A DNA stretch of 40,792 bases, from the NCBI GenBank assembly GCA_964415795.1, contig CAYQBN010000018.1, forward strand, positions 1-40,792, read 5' to 3'. Below the pieces are notes generated by a model. The model saw only the letters and a program-made list of their open reading frames with translations. It searched no databases and was not told the origin of the DNA. Source of the DNA: CALITV01 sp964415795. Lineage in GTDB: Bacteria; UBP6; UBA1177; JAKLFG01. The position numbers and the translations under genes were made by a program. Shown here piece by piece: positions 32,829-40,792 of this stretch; position 1 is the first letter of the stretch; every line of letters begins with the position of its first letter.

Positions 32829-34636
32829 TTCGGCGGCATCCTTTACGCGCAGCCGTAACAGCCTTCTGCCTCATCGCCACAACGGCGATCGCCATCCTGT
32901 TTCTTCAGGAAGGATGGGCTCTTGCAGGGAACCAGATCAGCGACAACTCCCTCTTTGCCACCGCGAAGATCGTCGTCCGGGCCACCGGCGCATGGATCGG
33001 GCTTCTTCTTTCGGCCATCCTCCTCTTGGCGGTCATCCGACGCGGACGCATCTACCTCCCCCGCCGGGCCGCGATCTACTTCCTCGTCGGTAGCGTACCG
33101 CTCATCCTCTACCTCTGGCACTTCACCCAAGAGCACTCCCTCAAACGCTACGCCGTTTCCGGCGACGAGACGAGCCTCCTTTTTCAGGCTGAGATCTTCT
33201 CGCGCGGCATGCTCTGGAACAAACCGCTTCCCATCGAGGTGGCGCCCCACTTCAAACGCCACCATGTCGCCACGCTCCCCGACCGGGAGTTCTCGAAGTA
33301 CCCTCCCGGATTCCCCCTCTTGCTTGCCGCCGCAAAACTCACGACCGGCATCGAATGGACCAACCTGCTCGTGTCACTGGCCATCTTCTTGCTGCTGTAT
33401 ACCGTCTCAGTGCGTTTTTCCGGAGCGCGGATCACTGGCATCCTCGCGGCCCTGTTCTTTGCCCTGACCACATCGACCGCCTTTCATGCCGCATCCTACT
33501 TCTCGCATCCGTCGGTACTCCTTCTCGTGCTTCTGATCGTCCTCGTGCTTGCCACTGCGAACCAAGGGTTCTCCCGCCCTCTTCTCATCGTTCTCGGCCT
33601 TCTCACAGGAGCCATTCTCCTGTTTCGTCCGTGGGATGCTGTCCTTACCGGAGCGGCGCTCGTTCTCTTCTTTTTCCGCGAGGCGCTTTTTATACCGGCG
33701 CTCGGCAAGAGATCTCTGAAGGAAAGGCTTTTCTCTTTCGCCCACACGGTAGTCGTGTTCGGTATGGGCGCCGTGCCGATGGCGGTCCTTTTTCTTTTTT
33801 ACCAGAAGATCTACACGGGAGATTTCTTTACCTCACCCTACCAACTTTACTACTATGGGGTCAACCTCATCCCAAGCGAACGCCTGAACGAAATACATGC
33901 CAATTGGCGCGCCTACTTCGATAAAGGGCTCTTTACCCTGACGCCGAATTGGCTCAAGGCACAGGCCGACTGGACTAACAAGTACCTCATTTGGCTTCTT
34001 CTTCTCTTGCCGGTTCTCCGCCTTGGACGGTTGCGCCGCTTCGAGTGGCTCGTGCTTTTTCTGCCGCTCACCTTCATTCTCGGCTATGCGGTGCATGACT
34101 CGGGCGGCGGCGACAGTTTTGGGTCTCGCTACTACTACCCGGCTCTCTGGTGCTGGTTCTACGGCGCTGCCGAAGTGACACGGACCTGTGCCCTTTACCT
34201 CGGACGCATCCGCCACACCCGCCCTCTTTTCTGGCTTCCCTATGCCGCGTTCCTCGCCGTCCTCTTTTGGTATTGGCGTGACGACTTTCCCGGTAAGGAG
34301 ACCGGTATCATGCGCGGTGTCAACAAACGCTTCGCGCTCTATGGACATGTAGAGAAGCGGGTACCTCCTTTCGAGAAGGCGATCGTACTCATACAAACGC
34401 CGACCGCGATGGATCGGCTGTTCTTTACCCGGCACAAACTTGACTACTCCGACCACATCCTTTACGGACGCTACTTCGACAAAGAACACCTCGTTTCGGA
34501 CCTCAAACGCTATTTCCCCGATCGCACGATCTATGTGTTCGACTGGAAAAAAGAAACGAAGAAGATAGAATTCATTCGCTTGGAGCGGGACGAGGACACA
34601 CCGTATGAGAAAAGACCGAACGATACTCATCGTTGA
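32810..34636 (+). CDS. GT-C (GT39/ArnT-like) membrane glycosyltransferase
   Basis: 608 aa from GTG 32810, overlapping the previous gene by 19 bp. The first periplasmic loop carries GDETSLLFQAEIFSRG (Asp119-Glu120), then REFSKYPPGFPLLLAAA, the usual catalytic loop layout of lipid-linked-sugar transferases. About eleven membrane helices follow, with FRPWDAV and SFGSRYYYPALWCWFYG. A soluble tail of about 110 residues ends the protein. It is a full-length homologue of the shortened protein at 961-2622. The response-regulator gene starts 32 bp before its stop. Confidence 0.8.
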   Translation: MDTFTLIRRHPLRAAVTAFCLIATTAIAILFLQEGWALAGNQISDNSLFATAKIVVRATGAWIGLLLSAILLLAVIRRGRIYLPRRAAIYFLVGSVPLILYLWHFTQEHSLKRYAVSGDETSLLFQAEIFSRGMLWNKPLPIEVAPHFKRHHVATLPDREFSKYPPGFPLLLAAAKLTTGIEWTNLLVSLAIFLLLYTVSVRFSGARITGILAALFFALTTSTAFHAASYFSHPSVLLLVLLIVLVLATANQGFSRPLLIVLGLLTGAILLFRPWDAVLTGAALVLFFFREALFIPALGKRSLKERLFSFAHTVVVFGMGAVPMAVLFLFYQKIYTGDFFTSPYQLYYYGVNLIPSERLNEIHANWRAYFDKGLFTLTPNWLKAQADWTNKYLIWLLLLLPVLRLGRLRRFEWLVLFLPLTFILGYAVHDSGGGDSFGSRYYYPALWCWFYGAAEVTRTCALYLGRIRHTRPLFWLPYAAFLAVLFWYWRDDFPGKETGIMRGVNKRFALYGHVEKRVPPFEKAIVLIQTPTAMDRLFFTRHKLDYSDHILYGRYFDKEHLVSDLKRYFPDRTIYVFDWKKETKKIEFIRLERDEDTPYEKRPNDTHR

Positions 34637-35993
34637 CGATGATGCCGCGATCCGGCGCAGTTTCGAGAAGTTCCTGCGCTCCGAGGGCTATGCGGTCTCC
34701 ACGGCGAATGACGGGGTTTCCGGCTGGGAAAAGATACACATCGAGCGACCCGATGTGGTACTTCTCGATCTCACCATGCCGCGCATGAACGGCCTCGGCC
34801 TTCTCGAAAAGATGAAAGAAGAACTGGGAACGGCGGCCATGCCGCTTGTCATCACCATCACTGCATACGGCGACCTCTCTGCGGCGGTCAAGGCGACCCA
34901 GCTCGGCTCGTACGACTTTCTGACGAAACCGATACCGCTCGAGAAGCTCCGCCTTACGCTTCGACGCGCCTTCGAGCGGATCCAGATGAACGAAACGGTG
35001 CTTCTCTATACCGACACGGCTCCGACGAGCGAACCGATGGGAACGATCGTAGGCCGTTCGGCGGCGATGGTCGAGATATACAAACAGATCGCATCACTCG
35101 CCGCGAACCGAGCCACGGTGCTCATCACCGGTGAAAGCGGCACCGGGAAAGAGGTGGTCGCCCGTGCCATCCACGAAACAACGACGGGCGGAAAGGCACC
35201 GTGGGTGGCCGTCAATTGCGCCGCCCTACCGGAAGGGCTCATCGAGGCGGAACTCATGGGGCACACGAAGGGTGCCTTTACCGGTGCCGATCGGGCTTCC
35301 GAAGGAAAACTCGGCATGGTCGGTCCCGGCACGCTTCTTCTCGACGAGATAGCCGAGATACCTCCCGAATTGCAAGTGAAACTCCTCCGCCTTCTCCAAG
35401 AGCGGGAATATTTTCCGGTGGGAGGCACAACCCCTCGGCGCTTCGAGGGCCGGATCATCGCGACGACCAATCGCGACCTCGGCGCCGCGGTGCACACAGG
35501 ACGATTCCGTGAAGACCTCTTCTACCGCCTCAATGTCGCGCACATCCATATCCCCCCACTTCGCGAGCACCTCGAGGATATGGATCTCCTCGTCCCTCAC
35601 TTCATCAGAAAGACGAACGAGACGATGCACACCCATATCGAAGGGATCACCCAAGAAGCGATCGCGTTTCTCAAGACGCAACCGTGGCCCGGGAACATAC
35701 GGGAACTGGAACACACCATCCTCAAGGCGGCCATCGCATCCAAAGACCGCATCCTCACCCGCGACCGACTTGAAGCGGCCCTCACCACCCCCGCGGAGGA
35801 GACCGCCGAATGCCGTAGCGAACCCCTAGGGGAACCGCTTACGCTTCGCGAGGCAGAACGACGCCACATCGCTTTCGTGTACCGTCTCTGCGGGTTCCAG
35901 AAAGCAAAGACCGCCGCGACGCTCGGCATTTCCCGTCCGACGCTCGACAAAAAACTCGAGGAATACGGCATCGCCAAGGAAACCGATGTTTGA
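34605..35993 (+). CDS. NtrC-type sigma-54-dependent response regulator
   Basis: 462 aa. Order: receiver domain with phosphoacceptor Asp55 (VVLLDLTMP) and TITAYGD; AAA+ domain with Walker A GESGTGKE, the sigma-54-contact loop GAFTGA and Walker B LLLDEIAEIP; C-terminal Fis-type helix-turn-helix (KAKTAATLGISRPTLDKKL). Once phosphorylated it should assemble on enhancer sites and open sigma-54 promoters. The cognate kinase is the next gene, which overlaps its stop by 8 bp. I found no clear sigma-54 promoter in the intergenic regions of this window. Confidence 0.96.
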   Translation: MRKDRTILIVDDDAAIRRSFEKFLRSEGYAVSTANDGVSGWEKIHIERPDVVLLDLTMPRMNGLGLLEKMKEELGTAAMPLVITITAYGDLSAAVKATQLGSYDFLTKPIPLEKLRLTLRRAFERIQMNETVLLYTDTAPTSEPMGTIVGRSAAMVEIYKQIASLAANRATVLITGESGTGKEVVARAIHETTTGGKAPWVAVNCAALPEGLIEAELMGHTKGAFTGADRASEGKLGMVGPGTLLLDEIAEIPPELQVKLLRLLQEREYFPVGGTTPRRFEGRIIATTNRDLGAAVHTGRFREDLFYRLNVAHIHIPPLREHLEDMDLLVPHFIRKTNETMHTHIEGITQEAIAFLKTQPWPGNIRELEHTILKAAIASKDRILTRDRLEAALTTPAEETAECRSEPLGEPLTLREAERRHIAFVYRLCGFQKAKTAATLGISRPTLDKKLEEYGIAKETDV

Positions 35994-37959
35994 ACCGACG
36001 GCGTTCGCACTCGCCCTGTTTATGCTCACCACTTTCTATCACAGCCTTGGATGGCGGATCTTGCTCGCAGGGCGCCGTACCGCCGACGGCGTGTTCGCCG
36101 CGGCCGTCCTATTCTCGTTCGGACTACTCTTCGTCGCATCGGCGCTGACCTACTTTCCCTTTTTTGATCCCCTCTTCTTTGTCACCTTGGTCTTGCTCGA
36201 TGCCGCCCTTATCGCTTACCTCTACGCTTTTCCCAACGCCATATGGCCTCCGATCCGACTCGCGGTATTCATCTTTGTCGTTTTTTCGGTTCTCTTTCTT
36301 TTCTTCGTCTCCGGCCCCGAGCTCGTGCTTCGGAGCATCATCGGAGCCACGCTCTTTGTCTTCTTCGTTTCGCTCTATCTCATCTCGCGCAAGCAGAAAC
36401 ACCTCGCTCCCGAGATCCGGCGAACGGCGAACGCCACCATCATCGTGACCACTGCGGTACCGATCCTTCTCGGCGGCGGCACGACGCTCTCTCTCGCGAC
36501 CGTGAATACCTTGCCGTTCATTATCGCACTTCTCTCTTCCTTCGCGACGCTCGGTGCCATGCTCTTACTGTCCCAAAGAGTTTCACGCGATATCCCCCTT
36601 TCGCGCACCTTTGTGACGATACTCGGTACCGTCGCCCTTATCGTTGGCCCTCTCTGGCTCCTCATATTCCCCCTTCGATCGGTCATCGCCCGCTATTCCC
36701 CCGCCGACACCTTCTTCGCCCATACCCTCATCGCGGCGGTCATAGCAATCCACCTTCTCGCAGCGCTCATCCTCTGGGTGACCGGCCATCTCTACCGCCT
36801 CTTGTTCCTTCGCCAAGCGGCTATCGAGAAGGCTATTGACACTTTCCGTAAACAAGCGTCAGCGATCTCCGACCATCGCATGCTCCTCAACGCTCTCGAC
36901 GAGGCGCTCCGACGGCTCTTCCCCCCCCATGCGAACATCCGTTACCTCGTGTTCTCTCCGGACGACGCGCGACTGAGGGAACTCGGCAAACAACGCGGCA
37001 TAGACCCCGACCTCGAACGAAGCATCGTCTCCGAGTGGTTCCTCGAGAACGAAGAATCCTTTCTCCTCGCACGGATCGCTCCCTCCGGACTTCTCGAAGA
37101 AGCATGCGCGCGGATCGGCGCCGACATCGTCATCCCGCTTCGGGACGGTGGTATGCTGTTCGGTCTCATCGCAATAAGATCACCGAAAGCAAACGCTGCT
37201 CTTGCCCGCGCCGCCGCCTTGATGACGACCGCTGCGATGGACCACTACGCGCGCTTGTCGCTCATCAATCTTGTGGTGCAGAAAGAACGGCTTCTCCGCG
37301 AAGCGCAATACTTTGCTGAGACCGACAAAATGGTCTCGGTCATCGCGCACGAGGTCCGCACGCCGCTCACCGCCGTCATGTTCAACCTCGAGGTGCTCGC
37401 CGAGGCACTCCGGAAAGGCGAAGAATGCGATGCAGAGTACCTCGATATCGCACGGCGTGAACTGAAACGACTCAACGAGACGGTCGAAAAGATGCTCCTT
37501 TTCGGAAGGGACATCAAACTGGAACCTTCCGACGGCCTGTTCGAGACATTCGTCGCCGATCTGGCTCAAACCTACGCCGCATCGCCAATCCCAGTGCGCT
37601 TCGTATGCCCGTCCGGCCTCGCGGCGCATCTCGACTGGGAACGGTTGCGCTATCTCGTCATCAACCTCGTGAACAATGCCGTACAGGCAGTGCAGGAACA
37701 GGGATCAGGCACCGTAACCGTGACCATCGGCGAAGAGACCGGTGCCATTCGCGTCGTCGTGAGCGACACCGGCCCCGGTATTCCCTCCGATGTGCGAGAA
37801 CACATCTTCGAGCCATTCTTCACCACCAAACGCGACGGCAACGGCCTCGGTCTCGCCATCTGCCGCAAGATCGTGCGCCTCATGGGCGGCACCATCGAAC
37901 TCACCTCGTCGCGTCCCGGCGAGACGATATTCACCGTCTTGATCCCTCAACCCACCTGA
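35986..37959 (+). CDS. Membrane histidine kinase, PrsK-like layout
   Basis: 657 aa. About eight membrane helices occupy residues 1-275. A GAF-like sensor region (about 300-420) follows, then the dimerisation/phosphotransfer segment VSVIAHEVRTPLTAV (His455) and an ATPase domain with INLVNNAVQAV, SDTGPGIPSDV and NGLGLAICRKIV. The layout of multi-TM domain, GAF and kinase beside an NtrC-type regulator resembles the PrsK/PrsR pair that controls exopolysaccharide and PEP-CTERM genes. That match is by architecture only. The radical SAM gene begins 8 bp after its stop. Confidence 0.93.
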   Translation: MFEPTAFALALFMLTTFYHSLGWRILLAGRRTADGVFAAAVLFSFGLLFVASALTYFPFFDPLFFVTLVLLDAALIAYLYAFPNAIWPPIRLAVFIFVVFSVLFLFFVSGPELVLRSIIGATLFVFFVSLYLISRKQKHLAPEIRRTANATIIVTTAVPILLGGGTTLSLATVNTLPFIIALLSSFATLGAMLLLSQRVSRDIPLSRTFVTILGTVALIVGPLWLLIFPLRSVIARYSPADTFFAHTLIAAVIAIHLLAALILWVTGHLYRLLFLRQAAIEKAIDTFRKQASAISDHRMLLNALDEALRRLFPPHANIRYLVFSPDDARLRELGKQRGIDPDLERSIVSEWFLENEESFLLARIAPSGLLEEACARIGADIVIPLRDGGMLFGLIAIRSPKANAALARAAALMTTAAMDHYARLSLINLVVQKERLLREAQYFAETDKMVSVIAHEVRTPLTAVMFNLEVLAEALRKGEECDAEYLDIARRELKRLNETVEKMLLFGRDIKLEPSDGLFETFVADLAQTYAASPIPVRFVCPSGLAAHLDWERLRYLVINLVNNAVQAVQEQGSGTVTVTIGEETGAIRVVVSDTGPGIPSDVREHIFEPFFTTKRDGNGLGLAICRKIVRLMGGTIELTSSRPGETIFTVLIPQPT

Positions 37960-37967
37960 CAGGCCAC

Positions 37968-39239
37968 ATGGAGCACCTCGGTCTCCACACCTCCTACCGC
38001 CGTTATCGCGACCGGACAATACTCATAGATCACCAGATACAGACAACCTATGAACTCAACGACACAGCGGGCGAGACGCTCGACCGGATTGAACGGGGCG
38101 AGGAGCCGCTTCCCGACGAACAGGACTTCGTCAACGGACTCCGTACTCTCGGCATCCTCGACACCGCAACACGACGAATGACCGAAACGGGCGACCTCAC
38201 CGACGGGACGCCGAGCGCCGGAGAGGGGATCTTTGCCGAACTAAAGTGCTACGGCGAGAAACACTGCATTCCGGTTTCCGCTACTTTTTCAATAACCTAC
38301 CGTTGTTCGCTCACCTGCCGGCACTGTTTTCTCGACCAGAAACCAGCGACCGCCGACGGAGAACTGACACTCCACGAGATAGAAGATGTTCTCGACCAGT
38401 TGCGTGACGCCGGAACACTCTACCTCACATTCACCGGGGGCGAACCCTTTCTGCGCAACGACCTCCTCGACATCGTTGCGGCGGCACGCAAGCGGAGGTT
38501 CGCTGTTTCGCTGTTGACCTCCGGCTATTTCTGCGACGAGCCGATACTCGATAAACTTGCGGCCCTCTGGCCCGAAAGCGTCCAGGTGTCGCTTTATGGA
38601 CCGAACGGCGCGATCCACGACGCTTTTACCGGCGTCCCCGGATCGTTCGAGCGCGCCATGCGAACGCTTCGCGGCCTGCGCAACCGCGGTATCGCCGTCA
38701 CGGCGGCGGTCTCCCTCAACACACTGACCGCACCGACGGTTCGCGAACTTGCCAGACTTCTCCGTTCCGAGCAGATTCCGGTCTCTTACAACCTCACGAT
38801 GCTTCCCGCACGCAACGGAACGACTCGCCCCGAAGCGCTCAACCTTCCCGAAGAGAATCTCTCGTCCCTCATTCGCGACCTTGCCATTCCGCCGAACAGG
38901 CGTCTCGCTGAAAAATCCCCCGGTGCCCCCCCCTGCGGCGCCGCCCGCTCGGTCGTCGCGATAGATCCGTACGGAACGGTGTTCCCCTGCCACGAGATCG
39001 ATCTCCCCGCCGGTTCTCTCCGCGAAAAGCGCTTCACCGACCTGTGGCATGTCCTGCCCTTCGAGAACCTGCGAAAAATCCGCTTCGCCGACCTTGCCGA
39101 CTGCCCCGCGTGCCCCCACCGGACATTCTGCGGCCGCTGTCCCGCCCTCGCCCTGCGGATGGGCGGAAGAATCGTCGATCACGCCGAACTTGACTGCCGT
39201 ATCGCGCAGGCATTTACCGCCGTTTATTCATCACATTGA
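37968..39239 (+). CDS. Radical SAM/SPASM peptide-maturase-like enzyme with N-terminal PqqD-like domain
   Basis: 423 aa from ATG 37968, 8 bp after the kinase stop; the frame is open far upstream but only as a shadow of the kinase gene. Residues about 10-70 look like a PqqD-type peptide-recognition domain (TTYELNDTAGETLDRI, DFVNGLRTLGIL). The radical SAM core has CSLTCRHC (Cys113, 117, 120) and FTGGEPFLR. The SPASM region has seven Cys (323, 341, 379, 382, 388, 391, 410), including CPACPHRTFCGRC, enough for two extra Fe-S clusters. Enzymes of this layout modify short ribosomal peptides. A 25-codon frame lies 54 bp downstream. A quinohemoprotein- or enzyme-modifying role is also possible. Confidence 0.9.
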   Translation: MEHLGLHTSYRRYRDRTILIDHQIQTTYELNDTAGETLDRIERGEEPLPDEQDFVNGLRTLGILDTATRRMTETGDLTDGTPSAGEGIFAELKCYGEKHCIPVSATFSITYRCSLTCRHCFLDQKPATADGELTLHEIEDVLDQLRDAGTLYLTFTGGEPFLRNDLLDIVAAARKRRFAVSLLTSGYFCDEPILDKLAALWPESVQVSLYGPNGAIHDAFTGVPGSFERAMRTLRGLRNRGIAVTAAVSLNTLTAPTVRELARLLRSEQIPVSYNLTMLPARNGTTRPEALNLPEENLSSLIRDLAIPPNRRLAEKSPGAPPCGAARSVVAIDPYGTVFPCHEIDLPAGSLREKRFTDLWHVLPFENLRKIRFADLADCPACPHRTFCGRCPALALRMGGRIVDHAELDCRIAQAFTAVYSSH

Positions 39240-39259
39240 ACAAAGAACACCTTTTGTTC
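39238..39259 (+). other. Hairpin at the radical SAM stop codon
   Basis: GAACAAA and TTTGTTC form a 7-bp stem with an 8-base loop, starting in the stop codon of the radical SAM gene and ending 34 bases before the small peptide frame. No T-run follows, so it is not a classic terminator. Confidence 0.35.
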
Positions 39260-39293
39260 CCTCATCGATATTTCTTCCCCCAATGAAAACTAT

Positions 39294-39371
39294 ATGAACC
39301 TGAATGTCACCATCCCCGACGACGGGAAGAAGCCGAAGGACAACGGCTGCGGGTGCTCGCTCGTATTCTAG
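39294..39371 (+). CDS. Candidate 25-residue peptide ending GCGCSLVF (possible modified-peptide precursor)
   Basis: ATG 39294 opens a 25-codon frame that begins MNLNVTIPDDG and ends DNGCGCSLVF (Cys19, Cys21), with TAG at 39369. It follows a radical SAM/SPASM gene on the same strand and in the same frame. Short length, a charged leader-like front and a Gly/Cys C-terminus fit a precursor peptide. Against this: no ribosome-binding site is visible, and the GCSLV end resembles the sorting tag of the protein at 28614, so it may be the tail of a lost gene. Confidence 0.35.
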   Translation: MNLNVTIPDDGKKPKDNGCGCSLVF

Positions 39372-39462
39372 CATAACTATCGGTATCTGTTCATGAAAGC
39401 GGATGCTTCGGTTCCCGCTTCCGCTATCCGAGGCGTCCGCTTTCTGCCACCGGACATGGTTT

Positions 39463-39490
39463 TTGACATTCCCGTCAGAGAAGATAGAAT
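39463..39490 (+). promoter_or_regulatory. Promoter of the delta-60 repeat protein gene
   Basis: TTGACA (39463-39468), 16-bp spacer, TAGAAT (39485-39490), 48 bp before ATG 39539. The match to consensus is strong. Confidence 0.75.
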
Positions 39491-39538
39491 CTTTTTTGAT
39501 CGTTCATTCGGATTTGCGATCTACGGGAGGAGGATCTC

Positions 39539-40792
39539 ATGCGACATGTCGGATGCCTTTCTTTGTATGTGGGTCTGTTGGCCCTGTTCCTTACCGTTCC
39601 GGTGGCACTCTTCGGAGCATCGCCCCTTGACGGTTTCGATCCGAACGCGGACGGTGCTGTCCGTTCCTTAGCAGTGCAGTCAGACGGGAAGATACTGGTG
39701 GGAGGACAGTTTACCAACATAGGTGGGCAGACAAGGAACTATATAGCCCGGCTCAATCCCGATGGCACGGCGGATGCGACATTCAACCCCGATGCAAACG
39801 ATTATGTCTATTCCCTAGCAGTGCAGTCAGACGGGAAGATACTGGTGGGAGGCAACTTCACGACCATCGGCGGTGAGGTGCGGAACCACATCGCACGCCT
39901 CAACCCCAACGGCACGGTGGATACGGCATTCGACCCGAATGCAAACGATGGTGTTTTTTCCTTGGCAGTGCAATCCGACGGCAAGATTCTGGTGGGTGGC
40001 TGGTTTAGCAACATAGGTGGGCTGGCAAGAAACTCTATAGCTCGGCTCAATGCCGATGGCACGGTGGATGCGACATTCAACCCCGATGCAAACAGTTATG
40101 TTTATTCCCTAGCAGTACAGTCAGACGGGAAGATACTGGTGGGAGGACAGTTTACCAACATAGGTGGGCAGACAAGGAACTATATAGCCCGGCTCAATCC
40201 CGACGGCATAATAGATACGATATTCGATCCTGAAGCAGACTTTTTCGTCTTTGCTATAGCGGTGCAGTCTGACGGCAAGATTCTGGCGGGTGGACTCTTT
40301 AGTAGAATCGGCGGGCAGACAAGGAACTATATTGCGCGCCTCAACCCCGACGGCCTGGCCGATACCACATTCGCCCCAAATGCAAATAGCGTTGTGTATT
40401 CCTTAGCGGTTCAGCCGGACGGCAAGATACTCGTGGGGGGGAACTTTGTCGGAATCGGCGGGCAGACAAGGAACAGAGTAGCCCGCCTGAACAGTAACGG
40501 AACCGTGGATGCAACATTCGATCCAAACGCAAACAGCTATGTGTTCTCTCTGGCGGTGCAGTCGGACGGAAAGATACTGGTGGGAGGCAATTTTACCAGC
40601 CTCGGTGGGCAGCCAAGGAACCGCATAGCGCGGCTGAATACCGATGGAACAGTGGACACCACATTCGACCCGAACGCGAACGCATCTGTCTATTCCATCG
40701 CTTTGCAACCCGATGGGAAGATACTGGTGGGAGGCAGTTTTACCAGCCTCGGTGGGCAGCCAAGGAACCGCATAGCGCGGCTGAATACCGAT
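39539..40792 (+). CDS. Secreted delta-60-type repeat protein (3' end outside window)
   Basis: ATG 39539 follows GGAGGAGG; 418 codons are visible before the right edge. A signal peptide (ending VPVALFGA) is followed by at least eight 49-residue repeats with the core SLAVQSDGKILVGGNFT, RNYIARLNPDG and D.TFDPNAN. This is the delta-60 repeat, thought to build a beta-propeller-like surface protein; the function is unknown. The frame uses AGG for Arg often and has lower GC than nearby genes, so transfer or recent repeat expansion is possible. It has its own promoter. Confidence 0.9.
   Translation, partial: MRHVGCLSLYVGLLALFLTVPVALFGASPLDGFDPNADGAVRSLAVQSDGKILVGGQFTNIGGQTRNYIARLNPDGTADATFNPDANDYVYSLAVQSDGKILVGGNFTTIGGEVRNHIARLNPNGTVDTAFDPNANDGVFSLAVQSDGKILVGGWFSNIGGLARNSIARLNADGTVDATFNPDANSYVYSLAVQSDGKILVGGQFTNIGGQTRNYIARLNPDGIIDTIFDPEADFFVFAIAVQSDGKILAGGLFSRIGGQTRNYIARLNPDGLADTTFAPNANSVVYSLAVQPDGKILVGGNFVGIGGQTRNRVARLNSNGTVDATFDPNANSYVFSLAVQSDGKILVGGNFTSLGGQPRNRIARLNTDGTVDTTFDPNANASVYSIALQPDGKILVGGSFTSLGGQPRNRIARLNTD
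39665..40792 (+). repeat. 147-bp tandem coding repeats (delta-60 units)
   Basis: Units repeat every 147 bp. Units 1 and 4 are almost identical over about 100 bp, and units 7 and 8 share a long identical stretch, which points to recent duplication or gene conversion. Confidence 0.9.

Noticed and set aside
39042..39060. TGGCAT...TGC resembling a sigma-54 promoter
   Set aside because: It lies inside the SPASM-coding region with a poor match and spacing, and is about 240 bp from any start.
39393..39671. 92-codon frame before the delta-60 gene, considered as a second small peptide
   Set aside because: It contains the promoter at 39463-39490, overlaps the start of the delta-60 gene in another frame and has no ribosome-binding site.

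Overview
The window looks like chromosomal DNA of a Gram-negative (diderm) bacterium of fairly high GC. Evidence for an outer membrane: a YfgM/BamB-type pair, an OmpA-family barrel protein, an AgmX/TonB-like energy-transduction protein, lipoproteins and many secreted proteins. AMIN and AgmX domains, DUF7151-like repeats, a Cys-containing C-terminal sorting tag and a class II photolyase suggest a deltaproteobacterial/Myxococcota-like or candidate-phylum relative. That placement is inference with low confidence. No rRNA, tRNA, CRISPR array or insertion sequence was found.

Layout. 1-7478 (minus strand) is one run read right to left: yfgM-like TPR protein, bamB-like propeller, HU/IHF-type protein, a DinG-type helicase with an N-terminal JAMM domain, a membrane glycosyltransferase with a C-terminal sugar-binding-like domain, and a secreted AMIN/coiled-coil repeat protein cut by the window edge. 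A strong promoter heads this run. 7558-14520 holds a secreted protein with a long charged helix, a lipoprotein, peptidase T, a membrane-anchored AraC regulator, an AgmX-like protein and a frameshifted secreted-protein remnant. 14521-21054 is a plus-strand series of small genes (ferritin-like, rhodanese, PH-like, lipoprotein, small membrane protein, isoaspartyl methyltransferase, flavodoxin-ferredoxin, photolyase). It carries two intergenic repeat elements and a cluster of hairpins. 21048-27507 holds trpS and an envelope-glycan island of GT-C-type membrane enzymes and an anchored lectin-like protein. 27600-32540 holds speD, a ten-module calcium-loop/collagen-like surface protein and an OmpA-family porin-like protein.

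32556-39371 is the most intriguing stretch. A closely packed plus-strand run encodes a small membrane protein, a glycosyltransferase, a sigma-54-type response regulator, a multi-TM histidine kinase and a radical SAM/SPASM enzyme with a PqqD-like N-terminus. It is followed by a 25-codon reading frame ending in GCGCSLVF. This could be a two-component-controlled peptide-modification system, though the peptide could instead be a relic of a sorting tag. The window ends in a delta-60-type repeat surface protein with its own promoter.

The main theme is cell-surface construction: outer-membrane assembly, surface glycans, repeat adhesins and regulators. Several starts given here are internal to longer open frames and were chosen by ribosome-binding sites, promoter positions or overlaps with the upstream gene.
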